From positions 310,001-374,000 of the forward strand of contig JAEWAN010000006.1 of NCBI GenBank assembly GCA_023391625.1: a stretch of 64,000 nucleotides of DNA, in the 5' to 3' direction. The notes beneath the pieces were generated by a model that was given only the letters and a program-made list of their open reading frames with translations, was not told the DNA's origin and did no database searches. Below are positions 15,300-25,262 of this stretch, piece after piece. Position 1 is the first letter of the stretch; each line of letters starts with the position of its first letter. Made by a program: the position numbers and the translations under genes. The DNA comes from Bacteroidota bacterium (GTDB lineage Bacteria; Bacteroidota; Bacteroidia; Bacteroidales; Paludibacteraceae).

Positions 15300-16970
15300 T
15301 TAATTAAGTTCTTCATTTATACGTACAGCCTTCACTACCGCCTCATTAATATTTGAACATACATTATCGGCTCCTACGATATTTTCAATACCTGTTTTCT
15401 TCAATACGGTACGTACATCGTCATTCACCCCGGATAACAGAATCCGGATATCTTCTTTTTGCGATGATTTTATCAGATTTTCCAGGTTATGCGTTCCGGT
15501 AGAATCAATAAAAGGAACTTTGCGCATCCGGATAATACGTACATTCGGCTTATCTCCTACCCGCTTCATTACTTCTTCAAACTTATTGGCTATACCAAAG
15601 AAAAACGGGCCTTCTATTTCATAAACCTCAATACCTTTTGGCAATGACAGCTTTTCAGAATCTACATTTCCTTCTACATACTCAGCACCTTTCACCTCAT
15701 TTTTAAACACCGAAATGGTAGAAGTTTCGGATATACGTTTAATAAACAATACCACGGCAAGAAGCAATCCTATTTCGATAGCAATCGTCAAGTCAAAGAT
15801 AACAGTCAGCACAAAAGTAGTCAGCAACACAGCCACATCCGCTTTTGAATTCCGGAATAAAGCACGGAAATTACGCCATTCACTCATGTTATAGGAAACG
15901 ACTATCAACACCCCGGCCAGGCATGCCATCGGGATATGCTTTGTCAAATTACCTAAAAACAATACGATAAGCAGAAGAACCACGGCATGAATAATTCCGG
16001 CTACCGGAGTACGGCCTCCGTTATTAATATTAGTCATCGTACGGGCAATAGCTCCTGTTGCAGGGATACCACCGAAAAAAGGAGTTACCACATTCGCCAT
16101 ACCCTGTGCTATCAACTCCGTGTTAGAATCATGCTTATCGCCAATAACCCCATCGGCTACTGTTGCTGAAAGCAAAGACTCTATCGCTCCCAGTATGGCA
16201 ATAGTAAATGCAGACGGCAGTAACTGCTGAATCAATTCAAAATTTACAACCGGAACTTCAAATCCGGGAAGAGAAGAATTAATAGAAAAACGGTCTCCAA
16301 TAGTTTCAATGGAGATATTCATTTTCTCACGTAGAAAATATACTGCCACTGTCATCACAATAATTGCAACCAGTGAACCCGGAATCTTTTTCGATATTTT
16401 TGGAGTCAGAGCTATAATCACGATTGAAACGACACCTACTCCTAAAGCCCAGAAGTTTACCGTAGAGATATTGGCAGCATATACACCCCATTTCTGAATA
16501 AAATCAGCCGGGACATTTTCTATTTGTAAGCCTAAAAGGTCTTTTATCTGAGTAGCAAAAATAGTCAGTGCAATCCCGCTGGTAAATCCGACAATTACCG
16601 GATAAGGAATAAATTTTATAATCGTACCTAATTTAAGAAATCCCATTGCGATAAGCATAATCCCCGCCATAATAGTAGCAATAGCCAATCCACTGATTCC
16701 GAACTGCTGCACGATACCATACACTATCACAATAAAAGCTCCGGTAGGACCTCCAATCTGAACTTTACTTCCTCCGAAAAATGATACAATAAAACCGGCT
16801 ATGATAGCAGTATAAAGACCTTTCTCCGGCGTTACACCGGAAGCAATACCAAAAGCGATGGCCAACGGCAATGCAACAATACCTACAATGATACCGGACA
16901 TCAAGTCAGCAGACAACTGCTGTTTGGAATAATTTCGGAATGTCGAAAATAATTTAGGTTGAAAAATCAT
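15300..16970 (-). CDS. SulP-family anion transporter with STAS domain
   Basis: 556 residues. About 12 hydrophobic segments fill residues ~20-420. The N-terminal SulP signature is recognisable in DLMSGIIVGIVALPLAIAFG and GGSKVQIGGPTGAFIV, and the ESLLSATVADG and GIPATGAIARTMTN loops occur near the middle. The C-terminal ~115 residues are a STAS domain, with RKVPFIDSTGTHNLENLI carrying the Ser-Thr site. The family moves sulfate, bicarbonate or other anions, often with sodium or protons; the exact substrate cannot be read from motifs. It appears monocistronic. Confidence 0.93.
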   Translation of the reverse strand: MIFQPKLFSTFRNYSKQQLSADLMSGIIVGIVALPLAIAFGIASGVTPEKGLYTAIIAGFIVSFFGGSKVQIGGPTGAFIVIVYGIVQQFGISGLAIATIMAGIMLIAMGFLKLGTIIKFIPYPVIVGFTSGIALTIFATQIKDLLGLQIENVPADFIQKWGVYAANISTVNFWALGVGVVSIVIIALTPKISKKIPGSLVAIIVMTVAVYFLREKMNISIETIGDRFSINSSLPGFEVPVVNFELIQQLLPSAFTIAILGAIESLLSATVADGVIGDKHDSNTELIAQGMANVVTPFFGGIPATGAIARTMTNINNGGRTPVAGIIHAVVLLLIVLFLGNLTKHIPMACLAGVLIVVSYNMSEWRNFRALFRNSKADVAVLLTTFVLTVIFDLTIAIEIGLLLAVVLFIKRISETSTISVFKNEVKGAEYVEGNVDSEKLSLPKGIEVYEIEGPFFFGIANKFEEVMKRVGDKPNVRIIRMRKVPFIDSTGTHNLENLIKSSQKEDIRILLSGVNDDVRTVLKKTGIENIVGADNVCSNINEAVVKAVRINEELN

Positions 16971-17055
16971 GATCTGAAAAATTTACCAATCAATGCTTAC
17001 ACACTGATATTCAATATATTAATCTTTAAAATTAGAATTTATATATAAAAACATG

Positions 17056-17063
17056 CAAAATTA
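17056..17063 (-). promoter_or_regulatory. Candidate -7 box for the SulP gene
   Basis: TAATTTTG on the minus strand, about 85 bases before the start codon. Confidence 0.4.
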
Positions 17064-17154
17064 ATATTTATTAATAAGATTATACACTTTTTTTCGCTTA
17101 TTTTATTGGTTTTACTTTCCCTTAAATCAAACAATTAACTTAACTCTGATTTTT

Positions 17155-20049
17155 ATGAAGAAAATCCTTTTATGTATTACCATTGCGGCATTATCATTGC
17201 TGTCCTCCTGTGGAAAAAAATATACGTATGAAAGTGTGCCTAACGACCCGCTTAATACACGTATTTACACACTTGACAACGGATTAAAAGTATACCTGTC
17301 TGTTAATAAAGACAAACCCCGTATCCAGACTTACATCGGCGTGAAAGTGGGAGGGAAGAATGATCCGGCAGAGACCACAGGTCTGGCCCACTATTTTGAA
17401 CACCTGATGTTTAAAGGCACTACAAAATTCGGGACAAGCAATTATGAGCTGGAAGAGCCTATGCTTGATGAAATAGAACAGCTTTATGAAGTTTACAGAT
17501 ATACTACAGATGATGAAGAAAGAAAAAACATTTATACCCGGATAGACAGCATATCGCAGGAAGCATCCAAAATAGCCATCCCGAATGAATACGACAAACT
17601 TATGACGGCCATCGGGTCACAAGGAACAAATGCTTTTACATCTTATGACGTTACTGCTTATGTAGAAAACATTCCTTCCAACGAAATAGAAAACTGGGCG
17701 ATGATACAGTCTGAACGATTTACGAATCCGGTTATCCGCCTTTTCCACACAGAACTTGAAACTGTATATGAAGAATATAATATGTACCTTACCTATGATG
17801 GAAGGAAAATATATGAGGCTGTATTAAACGGCCTATTTCCTCATCACCCTTACGGTACACAAACCGTCATAGGCACACAGGAGCATTTAAAAAATCCATC
17901 CATTAGCAATATCAAAAAGTACTTTGACACGTATTATGTACCCAATAATATGGCTGTAGTTATGGTAGGCGATTTTAACCCTAACGAGGCAATCCGGATT
18001 ATTGATCAATATTTTGGCTCCATGGAACCGAAAGATGTTCCGGAATTGATAACCGAACCGGAGCCTGCTATTACCCAACCGATAGTTAAAGAAGTTATAG
18101 GATTGGAAGCAGAGAACATTGCAATAGCTTACCGAATGCCGGCTGCCAATACCCAGGAGGCTGCTGTACTGGAATTGGTTGACTATCTGCTGACAAACGG
18201 AAAAGCCGGACTAATAGACCTTAATCTGGTACAGCAACAAAAAGTACTGAATGCCGGAAGTTACACCATGATGATGGCAGACTATGGAGCTTTGGAACTA
18301 TTTGGAACGCCCAAGGAAGGGCAAACTCTGGACGATGTCAAAAACCTGCTTCTGGAGCAAATCGAATTACTGAAAAGAGGTGATTTTGACGAAGAGCTAT
18401 TAGCTGCCGTAATAAATAATTTCAGATTAAACGAATATTACCAACAACAAGAGCCCGGATATGCTGCCCAGATATTATTATACTCCTTTATTAATAACGT
18501 AAAATGGAAAGATCAAGTAAATAAAATCAACTACCAATCCTCCCTGACCAAACAAGACATTGTTGATTTCTGTAATAAATATTTCAAGGACAATTACGTA
18601 GTTGTTTATAAAAGACAAGGGAAACCGAATGACAAAAAGATAGAGAAACCTCAGATAACCCCTATTTCTGCCAACAGGGATACAGAAAGCGATTTTCTTG
18701 CAGAAATAAAACTTCGGGAGGTCAAACCTATAGAACCGGTTTTCCTGGATTATTCCAAAGACATTAATTTCCTTACTGCGAAGCAGGAGATTCCTGTCCT
18801 TTACAGGCAAAATACAACCAATCCCCTATTTTCTATGAACTATGTTTTTGATATGGGGACAAACAGCGATAAAATACTGGGAATCGCATTTCAATATCTT
18901 AATTATCTGGGGACTTCTGAAAAGACAGCGGAAGAAATAAAAAGTGAACTGTATAAATTAGCCTGTTCTTTCAATGTGTCTGCCACACAGGAGCAGGTCT
19001 ATGTTTCTATAAACGGGTTAAGCGACAATTTTATTGCTGCACTGGATTTACTGGAAGAACGGCTGAACGACGTGACAGCCGATATTGCTGCTTATCAGAA
19101 TCTGATTAATGACATTTTAAAAGCACGTACAGATGCCAAACTGGACCAATATGCTAATTTTTCCCGGTTAAGATCATATGCCGTATGGGGTAAAAATTCA
19201 CCTGCAACGAATATCGCCACAGAGGAAGAATTGAAGTCAATAAATCCTGAAGAACTGATTCAGGTTATCAAAAGTTTAAAGGATTATAAACATAAAATTC
19301 TATACTACGGCCCACTGACAAAATCTGAATTTATTGAAACAATCAATGCCAAGCATCAAACCGGCGAAACATTAAAACCGGTAATTGCTCCTATTACTTT
19401 TAAAGAACAGGACACGGATGATAATAAAATATTATTGGCTCACTACGATGCCAATCAGATTCTTATGAGTATGATAAGTAAGGATATTCCGTTCAATAAA
19501 AATCTGGAACCCATTCGGACAATGTATAACGAATATTTCGGTGGGGGCATGAACAGCATCGTATTTCAGGAAATGCGTGAAGCCCGGGGATTGGCCTATT
19601 CAGCCTGGGGAGGTTACGAAAAACCGTCACGTCCCGATTTATCTTATTACGTAACCGCATTTATCGGAACTCAAAATGATAAAACCATAGAAGCAATTGA
19701 AACTTTTCAAGACATACTAAATAATATGCCGGAATCCCAAAAATCTTTTGACCTGGCCAAAGAAAGTATCCTGACCAACTTACGCACAAGCCGGATTTTA
19801 CGTGAAGGGATATTATGGAATTATCTTTATGATGAAAAATTCGGGTATACGGAAGACTCACGTATTGAGTTATATAAAAACATCCCGACGATGACATTGG
19901 AAAATGTGAAAGTATTTCAGGAAGATTTTATAAAAGACCGGAATTACTCTTACTGTATTTTAGGAAACGTAGAAGATCTGGATATCGATTCACTCAAAGA
20001 AATAGGCAATATCATCATGCTTACTCAAGAGGAAATATTCGGATACTAA
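17155..20049 (+). CDS. M16-family zinc metallopeptidase lipoprotein
   Basis: 964 residues with an SPII signal (lipobox LSSC, Cys19). Two pitrilysin-type halves are present. The N-terminal half has the inverted zinc motif HYFEH (His79, Glu82, His83) in GLAHYFEHLMFKGT; the third ligand is likely a Glu in ELETVYEEYNMY (about residues 200-207), with a longer spacing than the usual 76 residues because of a charged insert around 100-140. The C-terminal half has GGGMNSIVFQEMREARGLAYSAW, which forms the substrate chamber but lacks the zinc motif. M16 enzymes degrade peptides inside a closed chamber. As a lipoprotein it would act in the periplasm or at the outer membrane. A terminator follows. Confidence 0.94.
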   Translation: MKKILLCITIAALSLLSSCGKKYTYESVPNDPLNTRIYTLDNGLKVYLSVNKDKPRIQTYIGVKVGGKNDPAETTGLAHYFEHLMFKGTTKFGTSNYELEEPMLDEIEQLYEVYRYTTDDEERKNIYTRIDSISQEASKIAIPNEYDKLMTAIGSQGTNAFTSYDVTAYVENIPSNEIENWAMIQSERFTNPVIRLFHTELETVYEEYNMYLTYDGRKIYEAVLNGLFPHHPYGTQTVIGTQEHLKNPSISNIKKYFDTYYVPNNMAVVMVGDFNPNEAIRIIDQYFGSMEPKDVPELITEPEPAITQPIVKEVIGLEAENIAIAYRMPAANTQEAAVLELVDYLLTNGKAGLIDLNLVQQQKVLNAGSYTMMMADYGALELFGTPKEGQTLDDVKNLLLEQIELLKRGDFDEELLAAVINNFRLNEYYQQQEPGYAAQILLYSFINNVKWKDQVNKINYQSSLTKQDIVDFCNKYFKDNYVVVYKRQGKPNDKKIEKPQITPISANRDTESDFLAEIKLREVKPIEPVFLDYSKDINFLTAKQEIPVLYRQNTTNPLFSMNYVFDMGTNSDKILGIAFQYLNYLGTSEKTAEEIKSELYKLACSFNVSATQEQVYVSINGLSDNFIAALDLLEERLNDVTADIAAYQNLINDILKARTDAKLDQYANFSRLRSYAVWGKNSPATNIATEEELKSINPEELIQVIKSLKDYKHKILYYGPLTKSEFIETINAKHQTGETLKPVIAPITFKEQDTDDNKILLAHYDANQILMSMISKDIPFNKNLEPIRTMYNEYFGGGMNSIVFQEMREARGLAYSAWGGYEKPSRPDLSYYVTAFIGTQNDKTIEAIETFQDILNNMPESQKSFDLAKESILTNLRTSRILREGILWNYLYDEKFGYTEDSRIELYKNIPTMTLENVKVFQEDFIKDRNYSYCILGNVEDLDIDSLKEIGNIIMLTQEEIFGY

Positions 20050-20061
20050 ACAAAAAAAGTC

Positions 20062-20096
20062 AAAGAAACATCCGTTTTCAACGGATGTTTCTTTTG
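20062..20096 (+). terminator. Terminator after the M16 peptidase
   Basis: AAAGAAACATCCGT pairs with ACGGATGTTTCTTT, then TTGAT. Confidence 0.85.
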
Positions 20097-20272
20097 ATAA
20101 AAAATTCTTGAACACATAATAATACTCTTTACAGAGCTGCTACAGGCCGAATACAAGACTGCTGTGTCTTTAACAGAAACAAATTCGCAATCAATTAGCT
20201 GCAAAAAATAATATCCAAAAGAGATAGATATCTTTTACAAAGAAAACAAATAGTATAATCCGACAAAACAAG

Positions 20273-20303
20273 AAAAGCAGAACAATCGATGTTCTGCTTT
20301 TTA
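20273..20303 (-). terminator. Terminator after ahcY
   Basis: AAAAGCAGAACA and TGTTCTGCTTTT form a near-perfect stem just downstream of the ahcY stop. Confidence 0.85.
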
Positions 20304-20322
20304 TACTTAATTTTCCGTTAAA

Positions 20323-21741
20323 TCAATAGCGATAATGTTCCGGTTTATATGGTCCGTCCACTTCCACTCCAATATAAGCAGCCTGTTCCGGAGTTAAAGT
20401 TGTAAGTTTCACACCCAACTGTTCCAAATGCAAACGAGCTACTTCCTCATCCAAATGTTTCGGCAGGCGGTACACCCCAACTTCATATTTTTTCGTATAC
20501 AATTCTATCTGAGCCAAAGTCTGGTTAGTAAAAGAATTACTCATTACAAAAGAAGGGTGTCCCGTAGCACAACCTAAATTCACCAGACGCCCGTCTGCCA
20601 ATAACAAAATACTATGTCCTTCCGGAAAAATATACTTATCAACCTGAGGTTTAATGTTCACGTGCTGAATACCCGGATATTTTTTCAATTTATCAACCTG
20701 TATTTCATTATCAAAATGACCGATATTACAAACAATAGCTCCGTCTTTCATACCCGCCATATGATCTATACGGATAATATCGCGATTTCCGGTTGTTGTC
20801 ACATACACATTTCCCTCAGGCAGAGCATCCTCTACCGTACAGACTTCAAAACCTTCCATTGCAGCCTGCAAAGCACAGATAGGATCCACTTCCGTCACCA
20901 AAACACGTGCTCCATATGCCCGCATTGAGCGTGCGCAACCTTTTCCCACATCCCCATAACCGCAAACCACAACCACTTTCCCGGCCAACATAATATCCGT
21001 AGCACGCTTAATGCCGTCTGCCAGCGATTCCCGACAACCATATAAATTATCAAACTTAGATTTGGTAACAGAATCGTTTACATTAAAAGCCGGGAACAAA
21101 AGGCTGCCCTGCTCCATCATCTGATATAGACGGTGTACTCCGGTTGTCGTTTCCTCAGAAACACCACGGATTTCAGGCACCATACGTGTCCAGATATCGC
21201 TGTCTTCTTTCAATACTTTTTTAAGTATAGCATACAATTCCCGTTCATCCTCACCGTCTGCTTCTTTATCAAGTACCGAAGCATCCTTTTCAGCAGAAGC
21301 GCCTATATGAATCATCAAAGTAGCATCACCACCATCGTCCACAATGACATTAGGTCCTTTATGTCCGTCAAAAGTCAAGGCCTGTAAAGTACACCACCAA
21401 TATTCCTCCAAGGTTTCACCTTTCCAGGCAAAAACAGGAACTCCTGCGGCGGCAATAGCAGCTGCTGCATGGTCCTGGGTTGAATAGATATTGCAACTGC
21501 ACCAACGCACTTCCGCACCCAATTCAACCAAAGTTTCAATAAGCACGGCAGTTTGTATAGTCATGTGCAAAGAACCCATAATACGTGCACCTTTCAAAGG
21601 CTTTTCTTTACCATACTTAGCACGTAAAGCCATTAAACCCGGCATTTCTTTTTCTGCTAATTCGATTTCTTTTCTTCCGAAATCAACCAGTGACATATCT
21701 GCCACTTTATAAGGCAGCTTACTAAATATTTCAGCACTCAT
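20323..21741 (-). CDS. ahcY: S-adenosylhomocysteinase
   Basis: 472 residues, the usual bacterial length. It splits S-adenosylhomocysteine into adenosine and homocysteine in the cytoplasm, clearing the product inhibitor of methylations. Visible marks: LHMTIQTAVLIETLVELGAEV near the N-terminus, WWCTLQALTF, the NAD-binding VVCGYGDVGKGCARSMRAYGA, LLADGRLVNLGCATGHPSFVMS and the C-terminal DGPYKPEHYRY with the Lys-x-x-x-Tyr end. A TACTTTTG promoter box lies 35 bases upstream; the gene is divergent from the TatD-like gene. Confidence 0.97.
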   Translation of the reverse strand: MSAEIFSKLPYKVADMSLVDFGRKEIELAEKEMPGLMALRAKYGKEKPLKGARIMGSLHMTIQTAVLIETLVELGAEVRWCSCNIYSTQDHAAAAIAAAGVPVFAWKGETLEEYWWCTLQALTFDGHKGPNVIVDDGGDATLMIHIGASAEKDASVLDKEADGEDERELYAILKKVLKEDSDIWTRMVPEIRGVSEETTTGVHRLYQMMEQGSLLFPAFNVNDSVTKSKFDNLYGCRESLADGIKRATDIMLAGKVVVVCGYGDVGKGCARSMRAYGARVLVTEVDPICALQAAMEGFEVCTVEDALPEGNVYVTTTGNRDIIRIDHMAGMKDGAIVCNIGHFDNEIQVDKLKKYPGIQHVNIKPQVDKYIFPEGHSILLLADGRLVNLGCATGHPSFVMSNSFTNQTLAQIELYTKKYEVGVYRLPKHLDEEVARLHLEQLGVKLTTLTPEQAAYIGVEVDGPYKPEHYRY

Positions 21742-21775
21742 ATTCTATTTATTTAATCTGATTCTTAATAAAGTG

Positions 21776-21783
21776 CAAAAGTA
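21776..21783 (-). promoter_or_regulatory. Candidate -7 box for ahcY
   Basis: TACTTTTG on the minus strand. Together with the + strand box at 21806 it forms a compact divergent promoter region. Confidence 0.6.
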
Positions 21784-21805
21784 AGAAATAATAATGAGTT
21801 TTTCC

Positions 21806-21813
21806 TATCTTTG
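21806..21813 (+). promoter_or_regulatory. Candidate -7 box for the TatD-like gene
   Basis: TATCTTTG, 44 bases before the ATG at 21858. Confidence 0.6.
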
Positions 21814-21857
21814 TTGATAAGGGTATTTTCCCGTTTCTGCTTAGCTTAGTAAACTTC

Positions 21858-22490
21858 ATGTTTGTAGATATACATTCACATAAACATCCGACCGACAATA
21901 ATAGCATTGTCATATATAACGTGCCCATATCACAGGCAGAAGTTGTGTTTTCCTCCGACATAAAAGGATTTTTTTCCATTGGGTTTCATCCCTGGTCAAC
22001 CGATATTTTTTCCGCAGAGCTACAAGAAAAAATGAGTCATTGGATACAGGACAAGAGAGTTATAGCTATAGGGGAATGTGGACTGGACAAACACAGCCAG
22101 GTTAGCTTGGATAAACAAACAGACATTTTTGAAAAACAGGTTAGAATGTCCGAAAGCATCAGAAAACCGTTGATTATCCATTGCGTAGGACGTTTTAATG
22201 AGCTCATTGATTTAAAAAAACGATGGAATCCCGCCCAGCAATGGATCATACACGGATTCAGAGGGAAACCTCAACTGGCAGAACAGGCACTAAAAGCAGG
22301 AATAGCCCTCTCTTTTGGCGAACACTTCAATGCAGAAAGCGTAAAAATAACACCAATAGAAAGTCTGTTTATAGAAACTGATGAAAGCAATATAGCTGTT
22401 GAAGAAATTTATCTAAAGATAGCACAAATTAAAAATTGCCCGGTAGAATCGCTCTCTGCAGGAGAAAAATTAATAAGTGAAAGAATGTAA
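21858..22490 (+). CDS. TatD-family metal-dependent hydrolase
   Basis: 210 residues, shorter than typical TatD proteins (~260). The TIM-barrel amidohydrolase marks are all present: the HxH pair in DIHSHKH, the SIGFHPW segment, the metal Glu in IGECGLDK, IHCVGRF, IHGFRGKPQLAEQ and the final Asp in FIETDES. Members act as DNases or related metal-dependent phosphoesterases. Compact versions of this size are frequent in Bacteroidota. It ends 4 bases from the convergent patatin gene. Confidence 0.85.
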   Translation: MFVDIHSHKHPTDNNSIVIYNVPISQAEVVFSSDIKGFFSIGFHPWSTDIFSAELQEKMSHWIQDKRVIAIGECGLDKHSQVSLDKQTDIFEKQVRMSESIRKPLIIHCVGRFNELIDLKKRWNPAQQWIIHGFRGKPQLAEQALKAGIALSFGEHFNAESVKITPIESLFIETDESNIAVEEIYLKIAQIKNCPVESLSAGEKLISERM

Positions 22491-22494
22491 CCTT

Positions 22495-23319
22495 TTACTT
22501 ATTCCGGAGAGAAAGGATATCTCTATTCTTCGCTATATATTCTTTCGTCGTATCATACCCTATCCGATAAATTTCCTGATAATCTTCAAAACTGAATTCA
22601 TGATATTTATTCAGGACAAGAGGTTCAACTAAAAAATGGCAAATATCGCGTCCTTCCCGCGAATTTTGATACTGCATCGCACGAATAGAACTCATAGCTA
22701 TATCGCGGGCATTCATTCCTGATGATAGGTTTAGTTTAGGATAAGGTATCACATCAACGCCAATTGTTGTTTTAAATTTGCTTTCAAAGCATTGCGCCGG
22801 CATATTATTCATTACTCCACCGTCCAGATAAAGAGTTCCGTTAATATTCATCGCCTCGAATATACTTGGAATACTAGCAGAAGCAGCAATCCACTCATCC
22901 AGATTTCCTCCTCTACTTATTATCTCATATTCAGCCTTATTCATGTTTGACACACAGACATAAAGTTTCTTTTCCAAACCTTCAAAACTATTATGAGGAA
23001 TAAGTTCACGTATCAGTTTCCGTAAAGTAGTATGATCAGACAAACCACGCTTCCAGAAGTCCGTATGGAAAGTAAGCAGTTTACTTACCCTATACAGTTT
23101 ATCCTGCTTAATCAGGTCAAGCATAAATTCCGGGGTATGCCCGCTCGCATAAAACACACCGATCACAGCCCCCATACTTGTGCCTGAAATATGAGTCGGG
23201 AATATTCCATTTTCTTCCAATGCCTGTATTGCACCGATATGAGCAAAACCTAAAGCTCCACCCCCACTTAAACACAAATGAACTTCATTGCTTTTCCGGA
23301 AAGGAAACAATTTTTTCAT
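22495..23319 (-). CDS. Patatin-like phospholipase
   Basis: 274 residues. Patatin fold with the oxyanion hole LCLSGGGALGFAHIGA, nucleophile Ser48 in GTSMG and catalytic Asp166 in DGG (Ser-Asp dyad). No signal peptide is visible, so the protein is probably cytoplasmic or peripherally membrane-bound, in the RssA/YchK group. Substrate is likely an acyl ester or phospholipid. The gene is convergent with the TatD-like gene and divergent from the thiamine operon. Confidence 0.9.
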   Translation of the reverse strand: MKKLFPFRKSNEVHLCLSGGGALGFAHIGAIQALEENGIFPTHISGTSMGAVIGVFYASGHTPEFMLDLIKQDKLYRVSKLLTFHTDFWKRGLSDHTTLRKLIRELIPHNSFEGLEKKLYVCVSNMNKAEYEIISRGGNLDEWIAASASIPSIFEAMNINGTLYLDGGVMNNMPAQCFESKFKTTIGVDVIPYPKLNLSSGMNARDIAMSSIRAMQYQNSREGRDICHFLVEPLVLNKYHEFSFEDYQEIYRIGYDTTKEYIAKNRDILSLRNK

Positions 23320-23342
23320 ACACGCCGATTTTTATTTTCATG

Positions 23343-23350
23343 CAAAAATA
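23343..23350 (-). promoter_or_regulatory. Candidate -7 box for the patatin gene
   Basis: TATTTTTG on the minus strand, 24 bases before the start codon. Confidence 0.5.
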
Positions 23351-23470
23351 GGAAAAACTTCCCGTTACCAGCAACATGGGATTAAATATAAACAACGATA
23401 TAATCTCCTAACAAATAAAAAGATGATTAATAAAGATATTTAATTTTGTACACCCAATAAATAAAAACTG

Positions 23471-23478
23471 TATATTTG
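23471..23478 (+). promoter_or_regulatory. Promoter -7 box of the thiamine operon
   Basis: TATATTTG with a TTTG at 23445-23448 as possible -33 element (22 bases apart, close to the usual spacing). It places the transcript start at about 23485, at the edge of the TPP riboswitch. Confidence 0.65.
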
Positions 23479-23486
23479 CAGACACA

Positions 23487-23566
23487 ATCAAGGGGTGCCA
23501 ATTTATTAGGGCTGAGATTATACCCTCTAACCTGATGCGGGTAATACCGACGAAGGGATGATAGAA
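23487..23566 (+). promoter_or_regulatory. TPP (THI-box) riboswitch
   Basis: The conserved THI strings are present: AGGGGTGCC near the 5' side, GGGCTGAGATTATACCCT, the ACCTGATGCGGGTAATACC core and CGAAGGGAT at the 3' side. This RNA senses thiamine pyrophosphate and turns off thiamine synthesis genes. It precedes thiD by 64 bases. Confidence 0.96.
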
Positions 23567-23630
23567 AATAAACTCTTCTTTTAATCAAAGATATCTCTTG
23601 GTTGTTTATTATTCATAAACAATTATTTTT

Positions 23631-24458
23631 ATGCAAAAGAGATATCCTACAGCATTAACCATAGCAGGTTCCGATAGTGGAGGCGGAGCAGGTATCCAGG
23701 CCGATTTAAAAACATTTTCCGCATTAGGTGTATTTGGAACATCCGCCATTACAGCTGTTACCGCTCAAAATACCACTGAAGTGCGGACATTCGAAGTCTT
23801 ATCTGACAAAATCATCCGCCAACAACTGGAAACCGTATTGGACGATATTACCATAGATGCCGTGAAAACAGGTATGCTTCCAACTCCCGATGTCGTACAT
23901 ATCGTTGCTGAAATCATAGATCAGTACAAATTAAACACAGTGATTGTAGACCCCGTTATGGTAGCCACCACGGGGGCATCATTATCTTCTGCTCCTACGG
24001 TAAGTGCAATCAAAGAAAAACTATTTCCACGGGCGACTCTTATCACTCCCAATATCCCGGAAGCTGAAGCTTTATCAGGAATAAAAATTTCCGAAGAAAA
24101 AGATATGATAAAAGCAGCAGAAATATTAATGGGAAAAGGTTGCAAAGGAGTACTCATTAAAGGGGGACACATGAAAGGTAAAAATGCTACGGATATCTTG
24201 TTCCAACAGAACCACGAGCCAGCCCGTTTTTCCAACATTTTGCTCAACACTCAGAATGTACACGGAACCGGCTGTACCCTGTCTTCTGCTATAACTGCCT
24301 ATATGGCATCCGGATATAATCTGGAAGATGCCGTACGTCAGGCAAAAGATTTTATATATAATGCTATCCTGGCAGGGAAAGAAATAAAAACCGGGAAAGG
24401 CAGCGGACCTGTAAACCATTTTTTCAATCCTGTTCCTTTAAAAACCATAGACATATGA
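23631..24458 (+). CDS. thiD: Hydroxymethylpyrimidine/phosphomethylpyrimidine kinase
   Basis: 275 residues. Ribokinase fold: ALTIAGSDSGGGAGIQADLKT at the N-terminus (HMP-binding, GSDSGGGAG signature), LITPNIPEAEAL in the middle, and VHGTGCTLSSAITA with the catalytic anion-hole GTGC near residue 210. It phosphorylates HMP to HMP-P and HMP-PP for thiamine assembly. It is the first gene after the TPP riboswitch, and its stop overlaps the thiS start (ATGA at 24455-24458). Confidence 0.96.
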   Translation: MQKRYPTALTIAGSDSGGGAGIQADLKTFSALGVFGTSAITAVTAQNTTEVRTFEVLSDKIIRQQLETVLDDITIDAVKTGMLPTPDVVHIVAEIIDQYKLNTVIVDPVMVATTGASLSSAPTVSAIKEKLFPRATLITPNIPEAEALSGIKISEEKDMIKAAEILMGKGCKGVLIKGGHMKGKNATDILFQQNHEPARFSNILLNTQNVHGTGCTLSSAITAYMASGYNLEDAVRQAKDFIYNAILAGKEIKTGKGSGPVNHFFNPVPLKTIDI

Positions 24459-24655
24459 AAGTAAAATTAAATGAGAAAACGTATGAAATTGCGGAAGGAA
24501 CTTCATTAGAAGTCTTTCTGGAAAGCCTCGGCATAAAACCGCAAGGAATTGCTGTTGCCGTAAACTACAATGTCATACCTAAAAATAAATGGAGCGCAAC
24601 CATTTTATCAGACGGCATTGAACTTATGCTGATTCATGCTGTATCAGGAGGATAA
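24455..24655 (+). CDS. thiS: Sulfur carrier protein ThiS
   Basis: 66 residues, ubiquitin-like, with the required C-terminal diglycine (HAVSGG). ThiS receives sulfur as a C-terminal thiocarboxylate and donates it to ThiG for the thiazole ring. The thiocarboxylate needs prior adenylation by ThiF, which is not encoded anywhere in this operon or window. Confidence 0.95.
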   Translation: MKVKLNEKTYEIAEGTSLEVFLESLGIKPQGIAVAVNYNVIPKNKWSATILSDGIELMLIHAVSGG

Positions 24656-24656
24656 C

Positions 24657-25262
24657 ATGAAATTAATTGTCATAACACAGGAACAAAGCTGGAAGAATGA
24701 AGCACATTGCATTAACTTGCTATTCGAAAACGGGCTGGAGCTGCTTCATCTTCGCAAACCCGGCTATACAAAAGAAGAAATTTCAGCACTATTAAATGAT
24801 ATTTCTCCCTGTTTTCACCGGAATATTGTGATACATGATCATTTCTCTTTATTAACAAAGTTCGACCTGAAAGGTATCCACCTGAACAGGAGAAATCCGG
24901 TTCCAATAAAAAAACAAGGCATAACCATCAGCAAATCATGCCACAGCCTGGAAGAAATAAAAAATTGGAATGATCGCATTAGTTATGCTTTTCTAAGCCC
25001 GATTTTTAATAGTATTTCCAAGACAGGATACCAGGGAGCTTTTACAGAGGAAGAGTTGCAACAAGCCAAAGAAAAGAACATTATTAATGAGAAAATCATT
25101 GCCCTAGGAGGTATTACTGCCGAAAATATTCCCCAGATAAAAAGCTATGGATTTGGAGGTATTGCTGTTTTAGGAAGCTTATGGGAAGACATTATTCTCG
25201 ATAAAAACGAAAATAATCTATTGGAAAGATTTAAGAAAATACAATTTATAAGTAATGAATGA
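24657..25262 (+). CDS. ThiE/TenI-like thiamine phosphate synthase family protein
   Basis: 201 residues from the ATG at 24657, one base after the thiS stop. TIM-barrel fold of the ThiE/TenI family: LIVITQEQSW, LLHLRKPGYTKEEI, IVIHDHFSL, GIHLNRRNP, YAFLSPIFNSISKTGYQG and IALGGITAENI. Several residues of true ThiE are altered: LHLRKP replaces the QLRxKD signature, and HDHF replaces DDH. This suggests a TenI-like thiazole tautomerase or a diverged paralogue; activity as thiamine phosphate synthase is doubtful. The neighbouring gene is the better ThiE. Confidence 0.8.
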   Translation: MKLIVITQEQSWKNEAHCINLLFENGLELLHLRKPGYTKEEISALLNDISPCFHRNIVIHDHFSLLTKFDLKGIHLNRRNPVPIKKQGITISKSCHSLEEIKNWNDRISYAFLSPIFNSISKTGYQGAFTEEELQQAKEKNIINEKIIALGGITAENIPQIKSYGFGGIAVLGSLWEDIILDKNENNLLERFKKIQFISNE